Notes: a model not told the origin generated them from the letters alone. 64,000 bases of DNA from Treponema primitia ZAS-1 (GCF_000297095.1 NZ_AEEA01000058.1:1-64000), one strand, 5' to 3'; shown: positions 54,400 to 63,372, counted from the stretch's first letter. Numbers and translations are program-made.

Positions 54400-54871
54400 T
54401 GGCACACAATTTATCAAATCCTACAGCTTCCACTTGCGGGAAGACACCGAACGGGACTATATTTTAACCGGGGCGCTGGAAATCCACTTCATAGACATGG
54501 TGAAATTCAAGCGGCTCCGGGAAAAGGACATTAGGAACGATACCTTACAGCGGTGGATGACCTATTTTAACCAAGATAGTCCGCCTGAACTGGTAGAGGA
54601 GATAGTACAAATGGATACGGTGATACAGAAAGCGGAAAATAAGATGGACTTTGTGTCACAAGACAAGGAAGCGTTACGGGCCTACCAGATGCGGGCAATG
54701 GCGATGTCAGACTGGACCAGCGGTATCAACAAGGCAAAGCGGGAAGGTAAGGCAGAAGGCAAACGGGAAGGTAAAGTTGAAATAGCCCGGAACATGAAAG
54801 CCATGGGGATGACGAGCGCACAAATCACTACTGCCACCGGGCTTACGCTGGAAGAGATTGAAGGGATTTAG
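54400..54871 (+). pseudogene. Rpn-family nuclease/transposase-like C-terminal remnant
   Basis: From about 54400 the plus strand encodes SYSFHLREDTERDYILTGAL, EIHFIDMVKFKRLREKDIRN, WMTYFNQDSPPELVEEIVQM, and a C-terminal charged helix ending TTATGLTLEEIEGI. This is the C-terminal half of a PD-(D/E)XK transposase-like (Rpn) protein. The nuclease core that should precede it is missing, and the upstream codons back to 54368 do not look related. It is the second such remnant in the window, and different from the first. Confidence 0.7.
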
Positions 54872-54885
54872 CTCTTGACCTTAAT

Positions 54886-55365
54886 CTATTCAATAAGCCG
54901 CTTTCCCAGGTCCGTCACTTCCGGCATCTGGGCGTAGAGGGGTTTGTGGCCCCTGGCTTGGGCTTTATCCGCTTCCACCAGCAGTACAAAAAGCTCGTTT
55001 AGGAGATCCGCCAGTAAACGGAGGTTGGAGGCGAAGTTGTTCACCGCCATATCCCGCAGAACCTTGTCGGGGCCGGTCATGGCGCCTATGCTCTGGCGGC
55101 TGCGTATGCCCGGGATCAGGTTTGTGCGGGCCTCGAATACCAGATCCGCAGCGGCGGCAAGCTGGCGGTAGAGGTCGTCCAGTTCATAGCCCTGGTAGCG
55201 GAATTGATCCCCCCTTTCCATAAAAACCTCAATCAGGCTCCAGGTCTGGTTATCTATGGCGAGCTGCAACAATGCGGGCCGTATAAAACGGTTGGCGATG
55301 TTCGAACGGTAATGCTCACCTAGGCGTTCAATGAGTCTGATTATCTGGGGATCTTGAATTTGCAT
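54886..55365 (-). CDS. Conserved hypothetical, helical protein
   Basis: A 159-residue, mostly helical soluble protein (MQIQDPQIIRLIERLGEHYR; DDLYRQLAAAADLVFEARTN). No family recognised, and no signal peptide or membrane segment. The start at 55365 is favoured over an open extension because a strong promoter on the minus strand (-10 at 55376-55381) places the transcription start about 4 nt upstream, making the mRNA essentially leaderless. It is divergent from the solute-binding lipoprotein at 55388 with overlapping promoters. Confidence 0.65.
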   Translation of the reverse strand: MQIQDPQIIRLIERLGEHYRSNIANRFIRPALLQLAIDNQTWSLIEVFMERGDQFRYQGYELDDLYRQLAAAADLVFEARTNLIPGIRSRQSIGAMTGPDKVLRDMAVNNFASNLRLLADLLNELFVLLVEADKAQARGHKPLYAQMPEVTDLGKRLIE

Positions 55366-55375
55366 CGTATATATA

Positions 55376-55404
55376 ATTATACTTTCAATGATGATTATTG
55401 ACAA
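55376..55404 (-). promoter_or_regulatory. Promoter of the 54886-55365 gene, overlapping a divergent promoter
   Basis: On the minus strand: TTGTCA (55404-55399), 17-nt spacer, TATAAT (55381-55376). The -35 lies inside the coding sequence of the divergent lipoprotein. On the plus strand TTGAAT (55354-55359) and TATACT (55378-55383), 18 nt apart, could drive the lipoprotein. The two -10 boxes overlap, so the promoters should compete. Confidence 0.6.
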
Positions 55405-56650
55405 GCGTTGGCGGGCATTTATAGCCCTGTTTCCCGTACTGTTCCTTGGCTCCTGCTCCTTCCAAAGATCCAATACCGCTGTTTTATGGACCGATAGACC
55501 GGAATTTGCCCTGTATGCTGAATATTTTAACGCCAGCCAGGGGGATTATAAAATCGAAACCCGCTATTTCGAGTCTCCGTCCCGGAAACTCACCGATAAC
55601 GATGGGGATTTTCCTGATATTGTGGCAGGAAGCTGGCTTAAAAGCGCCACCACCCGGACCTTTTTCCGGCCCATGGACAATCTTTTTAAGAAGGACGGGG
55701 TGTCCGGAGACTCCTTTTACCGGCAGCTCCTTGATCTGGGAAACATCGACGGCAAACAGTATCTGCTCCCGGTGGCTTTCAATATCCCCTCATTGATTTT
55801 CGCCCAGGACAAGGGGGAACTTTTGTCCAGCCCCTTTACCCTTAGCCTGGAGGAAATAAAGGACCTGGGGAAATCCTTCAATGTCATAAATAATGGGGTC
55901 TATTCCCAGATGGGCTTTTCCCCCGCCTGGGATGATGACTTCCTCTTTGTAAGTGCGGTTCTCTTTGGCGCCTCGTTCAGGGAGGCCGCTCCACTGGACT
56001 GGGATAATACGGCCCTGGAAAAGGCCTTAGCCTATATCGAATCCTGGATACATGAGGCTAATATGGGTATTCAGGCGGAGGATGATTTTTCATTCAAATA
56101 CTTCTACGATCCTCCGGCAAAGCTGGTTATATCCGGGCGGATACTCTTCTTCTACATGCTCAGTTCCGACCTTTTTACTCTGCCCCAGGAGCGGTGGACC
56201 AATCTGGATTTCCGCTGGATAGCCGGAGAAGATACTATTCCCATCTCGGAGGATATGGTTTACTACGGCATTTACCGGAATAGCCGGGCGCGAACGGCTG
56301 CGGAAGCCTTTACCCAGTGGTTTTTTCGGGAAGACACCCAGCGCCTGATCCTGGAAGTGGGGAAGAACAACCGACTTAACGAGACCCGGTTCGGCATAGC
56401 AAACGGCTTTTCCGCCCTTAGAACCGTGACGGAACATGTTTTTCCCCAGTTCTACCCCGCTCTTCTGGGCCATATGCCCCCGGGGAGCTTCCTTTCTCCG
56501 CCGAATATCCTGCCCCGAAACTGGAGTTCCCTGAAAGAACGGGTCATACTCCCCTACCTGCACGAACGGATCCGCGCCACAAACCGCGGGGATATCCGCT
56601 CCCTGGACCGGCGTCTTACGGACTGGAACCGTCTGAACCGGGGTCTTTGA
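55388..56650 (+). CDS. Orphan ABC-type solute-binding lipoprotein
   Basis: A 420-residue lipoprotein (signal LFPVLFLGSC, Cys about residue 23). The layout is like extracellular solute-binding family 1: a first lobe with YFNASQGDYKIETRYFES and DFPDIVAGSWLKSATTRTFF, then hinge and second lobe with QWFFREDTQRLILEVGKNNR. Such proteins deliver sugars or oligosaccharides to ABC permeases. No permease or ATPase is nearby, so the partner is elsewhere or the protein is a sensor. Two ATGs (55388, 55391) follow a -10 box by only a few bases, with no ribosome binding site. Confidence 0.78.
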   Translation: MMIIDKRWRAFIALFPVLFLGSCSFQRSNTAVLWTDRPEFALYAEYFNASQGDYKIETRYFESPSRKLTDNDGDFPDIVAGSWLKSATTRTFFRPMDNLFKKDGVSGDSFYRQLLDLGNIDGKQYLLPVAFNIPSLIFAQDKGELLSSPFTLSLEEIKDLGKSFNVINNGVYSQMGFSPAWDDDFLFVSAVLFGASFREAAPLDWDNTALEKALAYIESWIHEANMGIQAEDDFSFKYFYDPPAKLVISGRILFFYMLSSDLFTLPQERWTNLDFRWIAGEDTIPISEDMVYYGIYRNSRARTAAEAFTQWFFREDTQRLILEVGKNNRLNETRFGIANGFSALRTVTEHVFPQFYPALLGHMPPGSFLSPPNILPRNWSSLKERVILPYLHERIRATNRGDIRSLDRRLTDWNRLNRGL

Positions 56651-56707
56651 CAAAAAGACTAATCTTTAATTTTTCCCCCTCCGATATTTAAAGAGAAGGA
56701 GAAAGGT

Positions 56708-57097
56708 ATGAGTTTGGGGGTTTCAACCAACACCGCAATTCCCAGCATTGGCTATGCAATCAGCGCATCCAGGGGGGGAAGAATGTCCCTGCCGGTGGCT
56801 CCTTCAAGCTATATCTACTCCCACTTTAAGCATGTTTCCGGGACTCCCGCCCCTGAGGGAACCCGGGGCGTGGCCATCAGCAGGCTGAAAATCCTGGATG
56901 TGCTTATTGAGCAGTTGGCCCAGATTAAGAAACGGCCCGAACCGGCCCTGGATACGGATCCTTCAGACGAGCAGATTGATGCGCTGATCGACCAGTACCG
57001 GGGACAGATACGACAAGCCCAGGCAGCCGCGACCGCCATGCCCTATAGCCCTGCGCCTTCAAGCCCCGCCGGAGCTATTGTCAATCTGGTAGCGTAA
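56708..57097 (+). CDS. Hypothetical protein
   Basis: A 129-residue protein with no recognised family. It has a flexible N-terminus (GVSTNTAIPSIGYAISASRG), one helical central segment (ISRLKILDVLIEQLAQIKKR, DEQIDALIDQYRGQIRQAQA) and a Pro/Ala-rich tail. GAGAAGGAG before the ATG is a strong ribosome binding site, which supports the gene being real. It follows the solute-binding lipoprotein by 57 bp in the same direction. Confidence 0.65.
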   Translation: MSLGVSTNTAIPSIGYAISASRGGRMSLPVAPSSYIYSHFKHVSGTPAPEGTRGVAISRLKILDVLIEQLAQIKKRPEPALDTDPSDEQIDALIDQYRGQIRQAQAAATAMPYSPAPSSPAGAIVNLVA

Positions 57098-57121
57098 ACC
57101 AGAACAATTCCAAATTTGGGA

Positions 57122-57469
57122 TCAGCTTTTCCGTTTTGTTTTTTTGTCCCGCGTGGATAGGAAGATGATAAGCCCCAAAAAAAGCAGCATGATAATCCCG
57201 AATAGCAGGGCGTACACCATGTTGGAGTCGGCTACCTGAACCGGTTCTGCCAGGGGGAGGCCGGAAAATACCGGTTCCTCTTCTACCGGCTTAGGTCCGG
57301 TGAGGATCATGATCAGGCAAATAACGATTGCAAGGCCAATGACGGCCAGGGCAATAACGGCGGCCCGCTTAACCAGCTTTTCGGACTGTTTGGAGAGGGC
57401 AAACCTGATGATTACCCCCAGCAGGGCCAGGGATACAAGGATACCTACGATAATCATACAAAGAACCAT
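57122..57469 (-). CDS. Small membrane protein, unknown
   Basis: A 115-residue protein with three predicted transmembrane helices: MVLCMIIVGILVSLALLGVI, AAVIALAVIGLAIVICLIMI and MVYALLFGIIMLLFLGLIIF. A short acidic/Pro loop (GPKPVEEEPVFSG) separates the second and third, and the C-terminus is basic (TRDKKTKRKS). No family recognised. It converges on the upstream small gene with a 24-bp gap. Confidence 0.6.
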   Translation of the reverse strand: MVLCMIIVGILVSLALLGVIIRFALSKQSEKLVKRAAVIALAVIGLAIVICLIMILTGPKPVEEEPVFSGLPLAEPVQVADSNMVYALLFGIIMLLFLGLIIFLSTRDKKTKRKS

Positions 57470-57487
57470 ATATTAAAATCCCCTACT

Positions 57488-57515
57488 TTTACAAGTTCCA
57501 TTACTTGTGTATAAT
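57488..57515 (+). promoter_or_regulatory. pckG promoter
   Basis: TTTACA (57488-57493), 16-nt spacer, perfect TATAAT (57510-57515). The start codon is 74 bp downstream, with GAGGAG just before it. Confidence 0.65.
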
Positions 57516-57588
57516 AAAGAAAATGATTTAATTTTAGGAATGCGTTGCGTTCCTTTCCAGTTGACGGAGAAAAAATAGAGGAGTTTCC

Positions 57589-59430
57589 ATGAAAGTTCAA
57601 GAATTAAAACATGCGGGTCTTAAGAAGTGGATCGAGGATGCGGTTGCCCTGATGACCCCCGATTCGGTAGAAATTTGTGAAGGTACCCAGACCGAGTACA
57701 ACCACATGATAATGGTGAATATTGCCGCAGGGCTTGCCACCCCCCTCAACGCGGGGAAACTGCCCGGCTGCGTGCTTTTCCGCTCCGACCCCTCGGACGT
57801 GGCCCGGGTTGAAGACCGGACCTTTATTTCCAGCGAAAAAGAAAGCGACGCCGGCCCTACCAACCATTGGACAGCCCCGGCGGAACTCAAAAAAACCATG
57901 ACCAAGCTTTACAAGGGCAGCATGAAGGGCCGTACCATGTACGTTATCCCCTTCTCCATGGGCCCCGTTGGGTCGGATATCGCCAAGATCGGCGTTGAAA
58001 TCACCGATTCGGCCTACGTGGTGGCCAATATGCACATCATGACCCGGGTGGGTACCAAGGTCCTCGATGTTCTGGGCAAAGACGGCTTCTTTGTACCCTG
58101 CTACCACTCGGTGGGTAAGCCCCTCGCCGAAGGCCAGAAGGACAACGGCGTGTGGCCCTGCGCTCCCATGGCGGACAAGTACATCTCCCACTTCCCCGAG
58201 ACCCGTGAAATCTGGTCCTACGGTTCCGGCTACGGCGGCAACGCCCTGCTCGGCAAAAAGTGCCTGGCGCTGCGTATTGCGTCCGTACTGGCCCGGGACG
58301 AAGGCTGGCTGGCGGAGCACATGCTCATCCTCAAGCTGACCAACCCCAAGGGTGACGTGAAGTACGTTACCGGCGCCTTCCCCTCTGCCTGCGGTAAGAC
58401 CAACCTGGCCATGCTTATCCCCACCCTCCCGGGCTGGAAAGTCGAGACCGTCGGTGATGACATTGCCTGGATGAAGTTCGGCGCAGACGGCCGGCTCTAC
58501 GCCATCAACCCCGAAGCGGGTTTCTTCGGTGTGGCCCCGGGTACCAACTACGATTCCAACAAGAACGCCATGGAATCCTGCAAGAAAAATTCGATTTTCA
58601 CCAACTGCGGTCTTACCGAAGACGGCGATATTTGGTGGGAACAAATCGGACAGGGCGCTGCGGGCCAGGAAGTGATCGACTGGAAAGGCGCTTTACGGCC
58701 CTCCCCCATTAACGATAAGGCCGTCAAGGGCCAGGAAATCGCCCACCCCAACGCCCGGTTTACCGCCCCCGCGAAGCAGTGTCCCTGTGTCGCTCCGGAA
58801 TGGGAGGATCCCAAGGGTGTGCCGATTTCGGCCTTCCTCTTCGGCGGACGCCGCCCCTCCACAATTCCCCTGGTAAACCAGGCTAAGAGCTGGACCCACG
58901 GCGTGTTCATGGGTTCCATCACCGGTTCCGAAGTTACCGCTGCGGTCATCTCCGACCAGGTGGGCCAGGTCCGGCGGGACCCCTTCGCCATGCTGCCCTT
59001 CTGCGGCTACCACATGGGCGACTACTTCAAGCATTGGCTCAGCCTGGGCAAGAAAGCGGAAGCCGCCGGTAAGGCCGACAAGCTCCCCAAGATCTTCTTC
59101 GTCAACTGGTTCCGCAAGGACGCTGACGGCAAGTTCATGTGGCCCGGCTACGGTGAAAACAGCCGGGTTCTCGCCTGGGTATTCGACCGCTGCGACAACA
59201 AGGATAACTGCGTGGAAACCCCCATCGGCAACCTCCCCAAACCGGGAACCATCGAAGCGCCTAAGGGCGTGAGCGAAGCGGTGCTGAAGGAACTCTGTTC
59301 CGTGGACATTGACGGCTGGAAAAAGGAAATCGCCGATGTCCGCAAGAACCACTATCCCAAGTTCGGCGACAAGATGCCTAAAGAACTCTACGACGAGCTG
59401 GACGCTATCGAGAAAAGACTGAACGCATAA
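57589..59430 (+). CDS. pckG: Phosphoenolpyruvate carboxykinase, GTP type
   Basis: A 613-residue GTP-dependent PEPCK, interconverting oxaloacetate and PEP with GTP/GDP. The P-loop-like kinase motif FPSACGKTNLAMLIP holds the catalytic-site Cys, and the Mn2+-binding segment follows (VGDDIAWMKFG). RRPSTIPLVNQAKSWTHGVF is also typical of the GTP class and not of the ATP class. Length is normal. In fermenting spirochaetes it could run towards oxaloacetate with CO2 fixation as readily as in gluconeogenesis. It is monocistronic, with a promoter and a terminator of its own. Confidence 0.97.
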   Translation: MKVQELKHAGLKKWIEDAVALMTPDSVEICEGTQTEYNHMIMVNIAAGLATPLNAGKLPGCVLFRSDPSDVARVEDRTFISSEKESDAGPTNHWTAPAELKKTMTKLYKGSMKGRTMYVIPFSMGPVGSDIAKIGVEITDSAYVVANMHIMTRVGTKVLDVLGKDGFFVPCYHSVGKPLAEGQKDNGVWPCAPMADKYISHFPETREIWSYGSGYGGNALLGKKCLALRIASVLARDEGWLAEHMLILKLTNPKGDVKYVTGAFPSACGKTNLAMLIPTLPGWKVETVGDDIAWMKFGADGRLYAINPEAGFFGVAPGTNYDSNKNAMESCKKNSIFTNCGLTEDGDIWWEQIGQGAAGQEVIDWKGALRPSPINDKAVKGQEIAHPNARFTAPAKQCPCVAPEWEDPKGVPISAFLFGGRRPSTIPLVNQAKSWTHGVFMGSITGSEVTAAVISDQVGQVRRDPFAMLPFCGYHMGDYFKHWLSLGKKAEAAGKADKLPKIFFVNWFRKDADGKFMWPGYGENSRVLAWVFDRCDNKDNCVETPIGNLPKPGTIEAPKGVSEAVLKELCSVDIDGWKKEIADVRKNHYPKFGDKMPKELYDELDAIEKRLNA

Positions 59431-59459
59431 TAAATACCATCGCGCCTGTTAAAGTTTTC

Positions 59460-59486
59460 GCCGCAGGGTTTTCCTGCGGCTTTTTT
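59460..59486 (+). terminator. pckG terminator
   Basis: Stem GCCGCAGG/CCTGCGGC (59460-59467 and 59473-59480) followed by six T. It starts 29 bp after the pckG stop codon. Confidence 0.9.
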
Positions 59487-59491
59487 GTGTA

Positions 59492-60205
59492 CTATTGGAT
59501 GCTTAACCACGCAACAAATTCATCGGTGGTCTTGGTCCATTCAACCTGAACCGTAGCGTTCTTTTTGATAATGAATTCGGAGAGTCCGTATTCCGTGCCG
59601 TTGTCCGCCCAATCGTAGGTGTATCCTAAGCGTGTCCACGGCCAGGCGGAATCAAAATATGACCAGATGATGTTTCCATTAAACCATTCCTTAAAAGCCG
59701 GATCGACATCATCGGGCAATTTAACTTCGCTAACCGGCTTGGTACTATCACGCTCGAACGCAGGCCGGTGAACATCGGCGGGGTTTACCCACATTGCGGT
59801 AACGTGGGTGTATTTCCCGTCTTCGGGTAATCCGATGAGCTGCTTAAAACGGAGCGTCCAATCGGAAACCCCCGCCTTGTTACCCTTATACCATTTAACT
59901 GTTTCCTTGTCGGTGAATACCCACACTTCGCCGTATTTCGTTTCATAGTCCTCTCCGGCAATGTAAGACTCGGGGTACCGGTGGTAGGTAAGGAACAGTA
60001 CCTTACCATCCCGCCACGTCGTAAGCGGGTCTTCCTGGCTGAGGGTTACAAGCGGAAATATTTCGTCCGGTTCCGCTACCATTGCGTCAATCACCGCTGC
60101 CTGATAAAGATCTCCGCCGGAAAGTACGTTATTTGTTGCGGTGGTAGCGCAACCGATAAACGTCAAGGCAATGACTATCGGTAAAATAATAAATCTGTGT
60201 TTCAT
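59492..60205 (-). CDS. Lipoprotein of unknown function
   Basis: A 237-residue lipoprotein. The start at 60205 is chosen because AAGGAG lies 7 nt upstream and it gives a good signal, MKHRFIILPIVIALTFIGC. The mature protein is rich in Trp and Tyr (KYGEVWVFTDKETVKWYKGN, NIIWSYFDSAWPWTRLGYTY), suggesting a carbohydrate- or cell-wall-facing beta fold, but no family was recognised. Confidence 0.72.
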   Translation of the reverse strand: MKHRFIILPIVIALTFIGCATTATNNVLSGGDLYQAAVIDAMVAEPDEIFPLVTLSQEDPLTTWRDGKVLFLTYHRYPESYIAGEDYETKYGEVWVFTDKETVKWYKGNKAGVSDWTLRFKQLIGLPEDGKYTHVTAMWVNPADVHRPAFERDSTKPVSEVKLPDDVDPAFKEWFNGNIIWSYFDSAWPWTRLGYTYDWADNGTEYGLSEFIIKKNATVQVEWTKTTDEFVAWLSIQ

Positions 60206-60223
60206 CAAATACTCCTTGGGTAA

Positions 60224-60252
60224 TATAAATACGTTTAGTACACAATAGTCAA
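60224..60252 (-). promoter_or_regulatory. Promoter of the 59492-60205 lipoprotein
   Basis: On the minus strand: TTGACT (60252-60247), 17-nt spacer, TTTATA (60229-60224); an overlapping TATATT two bases on is an alternative -10. It lies about 20 bp upstream of the start codon and separates this gene from the lipoprotein at 60281. Confidence 0.5.
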
Positions 60253-60280
60253 GAACTGAATGCGGCGATACCATATCACC

Positions 60281-61129
60281 TTATTGAACCACCGGCGAGT
60301 TCCCGCTGCGGTCGAAGTGCATGGTGAACTGCGGCAGGTATTCTATTTCAGTACTGACCATGACGTCTCCGGCAAAGCGGTACCGTACGGTTTGCAGGGC
60401 AATCACCTGATCCAGGACTTCCCGCTTCATATTCATAAAATTCATCAGCAAAAACAAATCTTTTTCCGTGAAGCCCAGGGGCGGTATCTCCATCACCTTC
60501 GTTTCATTACCGTCCGCCCAAAACCGGCCTGCGCCGTATAGTTCGTAGTTCAGGGCCGAAAGTTCCAGGGGGAAATTGTTCGGGTTATCGATCCGCAGCT
60601 TTACCCTGAAACGGGTATTGATAAGTTCCGCCTGCACCACCGCCAGGGTAGTGATGCTAAACTCCGGCTGCCTGATCCGGGGGAAAGTAATGGCGCCGTC
60701 AAGGGCTTTCCGGAAATTTTCACCGTCCTGAAATTGTACCGCCAGATTCAGGCGTATACCAGCGCCATATTCCGTGAGACCCGTTTGGTCCGCCTGGGCA
60801 AGGGCCTCCCCGTTCAGCCTAATCCGTACCGGAATAGTTCCCGTGGAAAGAGCCGCCAGACTTAGGCCGTCCAAGCTCAGGTCCACACCGTTTTTAACCG
60901 GCCGATCGTTTAGAACGAGTTCCCATCCCTCAAGGCTGATATCCATGATCGCGGCACGGGGATTTTCCGCATCCACCCTTAATACCAGGGTGATATCATC
61001 GCGGCCCGCCGCTTCGATACGGTCAAAGCTTAGGGACAAGGCGGGCGGCAATTTAAGAGGCTCCGGCGGGGGCGCCTTGGTGGCACAGGCGGCAAAACAC
61101 AGCAGGATTGGAAAAAGGAAAGTCTTCAT
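60281..61129 (-). CDS. LEA14/WHy-domain-like lipoprotein
   Basis: A 282-residue lipoprotein (signal LFPILLCFAAC). The mature part contains two beta-sandwich units resembling the LEA_2/WHy domain: LSLSFDRIEAAGRDDITLVL with VDAENPRAAIMDISLEGWEL, and later INTRFRVKLRIDNPNNFPLE. The second holds the Asn-Pro turn (NPNNFP) common in the family. Such proteins are associated with stress or desiccation in plants and are also found in bacteria with unknown role. No Shine-Dalgarno precedes the ATG. Confidence 0.72.
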   Translation of the reverse strand: MKTFLFPILLCFAACATKAPPPEPLKLPPALSLSFDRIEAAGRDDITLVLRVDAENPRAAIMDISLEGWELVLNDRPVKNGVDLSLDGLSLAALSTGTIPVRIRLNGEALAQADQTGLTEYGAGIRLNLAVQFQDGENFRKALDGAITFPRIRQPEFSITTLAVVQAELINTRFRVKLRIDNPNNFPLELSALNYELYGAGRFWADGNETKVMEIPPLGFTEKDLFLLMNFMNMKREVLDQVIALQTVRYRFAGDVMVSTEIEYLPQFTMHFDRSGNSPVVQ

Positions 61130-61154
61130 ATATCAATATCGGCACATTGCTGCA

Positions 61155-61183
61155 TTGTTTTTACCCATACGGCCCGGTATAAT
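61155..61183 (+). promoter_or_regulatory. pepF promoter
   Basis: TTGTTT (61155-61160), 17-nt spacer, TATAAT (61178-61183). The start codon is 17 bp beyond, with GGAGGAG immediately before it. Confidence 0.6.
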
Positions 61184-61200
61184 GGGGCGGAGGAGACACT

Positions 61201-63006
61201 ATGACCAACAACGATTCCCGCATACCCGCCCGTTCCGAAGTTAAACGCGAAGATACCTGGGACCTTTCCAAGCTTTACCCCAACGACGAAGATTGGGGCA
61301 AGGACCTTGAGAAATACGAAAAGTTGGCGGAAAAAATACCCGGTTTCCGCGGTACCCTGGGCAAATCCGCAGAAAGCCTGGCGGATTACCTGGACTTTAC
61401 CCGGGACCTCTGGCTGCAGGGGGAGCGCCTGGGGACGTACAGCAGTCTTCGGCAGACCGAAGACGAGGGGGACAACGCCGCCCGGACCATGAACGGCAGG
61501 TTTACCATGGCCGAAGCCAAGACCCTCGCAGCCGCCTCCTGGGACACGCCGGAAATCCAGGCTATCAGCGAAACGGTTATGGCAGCTTTTCTAAAACATC
61601 CCCGGCTGGCCGAATACGGTATCTACCTTAAAAAATTGTTACGCTACAAGCCCTATATACTCAGCGATAAGGAGGAGCGGATCATAGCCCTCCACGCCGA
61701 AGGAGAGGCGGTTCCTTCGGAAACATTTTCGGTGCTCACCAACGTTGACTTTGACTTTGGCGAGCTGGACACGCCGGATGGCAAGAGGCCCCTCTCCCAG
61801 TCCACCTGGTCGGTCTTTATGGAGAACCCGGATCGGGAACTCCGCCGCCGGGCTTATCAGCAATTCTACCATCACTTTGAAGCCCACAAGACTACCCTGG
61901 CTGCGCTCTACAGCGGTTCGGTAAAGAACGATGTGATCCACGCCCGTATTCGCGGCTACCCCTCCGCCCTGGCCGAGGCCCTTTTCCCGGACAATGTTCC
62001 CCAGGCGGTGTACGACAATCTGGTATCCACGGTGAACGCCAACCTTGAACCACTGCACCGTTACTACGCCCTGCGGAAGCGGACGCTTAAGGTAGAAGAA
62101 CTGCGGCATTACGATGTCTACGTACCCATCACTGCAAACGTTTCAAAGCGGACCAGCTGGGAAGAAGCAACAAAACTAATCGCCGCTGCTCTGGCGCCCC
62201 TGGGTGATGAATATGTCAACACCCTCCGCACCGGTCTTCAAGGCCGCTGGGCGGACCGCTATGAAAACAAGGGCAAACGGGCCGGCGCATTTTCCTCCGG
62301 CGGCTACATAGGGGACCCCTATATACTGATGAACTACAAGGAAGATTCTCTCCGGGATGTATTCACCATGGCCCACGAGGGCGGCCACTCCATGCATTCC
62401 TGGTATTCCGCGGCGTCCAACCCCTTTATGCACTACGGCTACACCATTTTTGAAGCAGAGGTAGCCAGCACCTTTAATGAGGAACTCCTCTTCCGCTATT
62501 TACGGGACCATGCGGACACACGGGAACTGAAACTCTACCTGGTGAACAAGCGTGCGGATGACATACTTTCCACACTCTACCGTCAGACCATGTTCGCCGA
62601 ATTTGAAAAACGCAGCCACGAGCTTGAAGAAAGCGGGACGCCCTTAACCGCGGAACTCCTCCGCTCCGAATACCGCCAGCTTCTGGTCAAATACTTCGGT
62701 CCCGCCATGGTCTTTGAGGCCGAGAGCGATCTTGAGGGTCTCCGCATTCCCCACTTCTACCGCGCCTTCTATGTCTACAAATACGCCACCGGAATTTCCG
62801 CCGCCCTGGCTTTGGCAAACCGTGTTCTTTCCGGCGGCGCCCGGGAGCGTGAAGATTACTTCAGCTTCCTCAAATCCGGCGGCTCACGGTTCCCGATTGA
62901 ATCCCTCAAGGTGGCGGGGGTTGATATGTCTACGCCGGGGCCGGTTGAGGATGCTTGTCTGGCTTTTGGGAGGATTGTGGGGGAGTTAGAGGAGCTGTTG
63001 GGGTAA
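61201..63006 (+). CDS. pepF: Oligoendopeptidase F (M3 family)
   Basis: A 601-residue zinc metallopeptidase. The HExxH-type motif is AHEGGHSMHSWYSA, with His392 and His396 as ligands and Glu393 as base; the third ligand Glu lies in YTIFEAEVASTFNEELLF. The N-terminal part (TWDLSKLYPNDEDWGKDLEK) matches PepF. It cleaves oligopeptides of about 7-17 residues in the cytoplasm. GGAGGAG precedes the ATG. Length is normal. Confidence 0.95.
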   Translation: MTNNDSRIPARSEVKREDTWDLSKLYPNDEDWGKDLEKYEKLAEKIPGFRGTLGKSAESLADYLDFTRDLWLQGERLGTYSSLRQTEDEGDNAARTMNGRFTMAEAKTLAAASWDTPEIQAISETVMAAFLKHPRLAEYGIYLKKLLRYKPYILSDKEERIIALHAEGEAVPSETFSVLTNVDFDFGELDTPDGKRPLSQSTWSVFMENPDRELRRRAYQQFYHHFEAHKTTLAALYSGSVKNDVIHARIRGYPSALAEALFPDNVPQAVYDNLVSTVNANLEPLHRYYALRKRTLKVEELRHYDVYVPITANVSKRTSWEEATKLIAAALAPLGDEYVNTLRTGLQGRWADRYENKGKRAGAFSSGGYIGDPYILMNYKEDSLRDVFTMAHEGGHSMHSWYSAASNPFMHYGYTIFEAEVASTFNEELLFRYLRDHADTRELKLYLVNKRADDILSTLYRQTMFAEFEKRSHELEESGTPLTAELLRSEYRQLLVKYFGPAMVFEAESDLEGLRIPHFYRAFYVYKYATGISAALALANRVLSGGAREREDYFSFLKSGGSRFPIESLKVAGVDMSTPGPVEDACLAFGRIVGELEELLG

Positions 63007-63033
63007 TCGGAGTATACAAGTTGTGTGAAAAAA

Positions 63034-63171
63034 CGCCGGTGTGGGCGGGGGTGGGGAATCCCCATCGCGGGATGCTTGTAGAGTCCACCTGCGGAGCCCC
63101 TGCGGGTCTCCTCCGGCGGGGAATTCCAAATATCCCGCGCTGTGGCTCCCCCACCCCCGCCCACACCGGCG
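63034..63171 (-). repeat. Palindromic element copy H (class 2)
   Basis: Class 2 copy with a 22-bp perfect stem (63034-63055 and 63150-63171). It differs from copy F at one stem pair (T-A here, G-C in F) in a compensatory way. The core on the minus strand reads GGAATTCCCCGCCGGAGG, AGACCCGCAGGGGCTCCG, GTGGACTCTAC. It starts 28 bp after the pepF stop codon. Confidence 0.85.
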
Positions 63172-63372
63172 CCTGTTCGTAGGGGTTTCACTTCGTTTAC
63201 CCTAACTTCGCTGTACGATATGGTGGTGAGCAGGGTTTGTGCGGGGCGGGTGGTGGAGAGCGAAACTGTGTTAGTGTCGGTAATGTAAAGCTGGCCGTAA
63301 CAAAAACCCGCATAGGCCCCGCAATAAGGAATACGATGTTAAGGCCTTCCCGCGCCCCCCCCCTTTCCCGTA
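63172..63372. other. Intergenic stretch between elements H and I
   Basis: About 200 bp with no recognised gene, RNA or repeat. Short open frames here do not have coding character. Confidence 0.4.
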
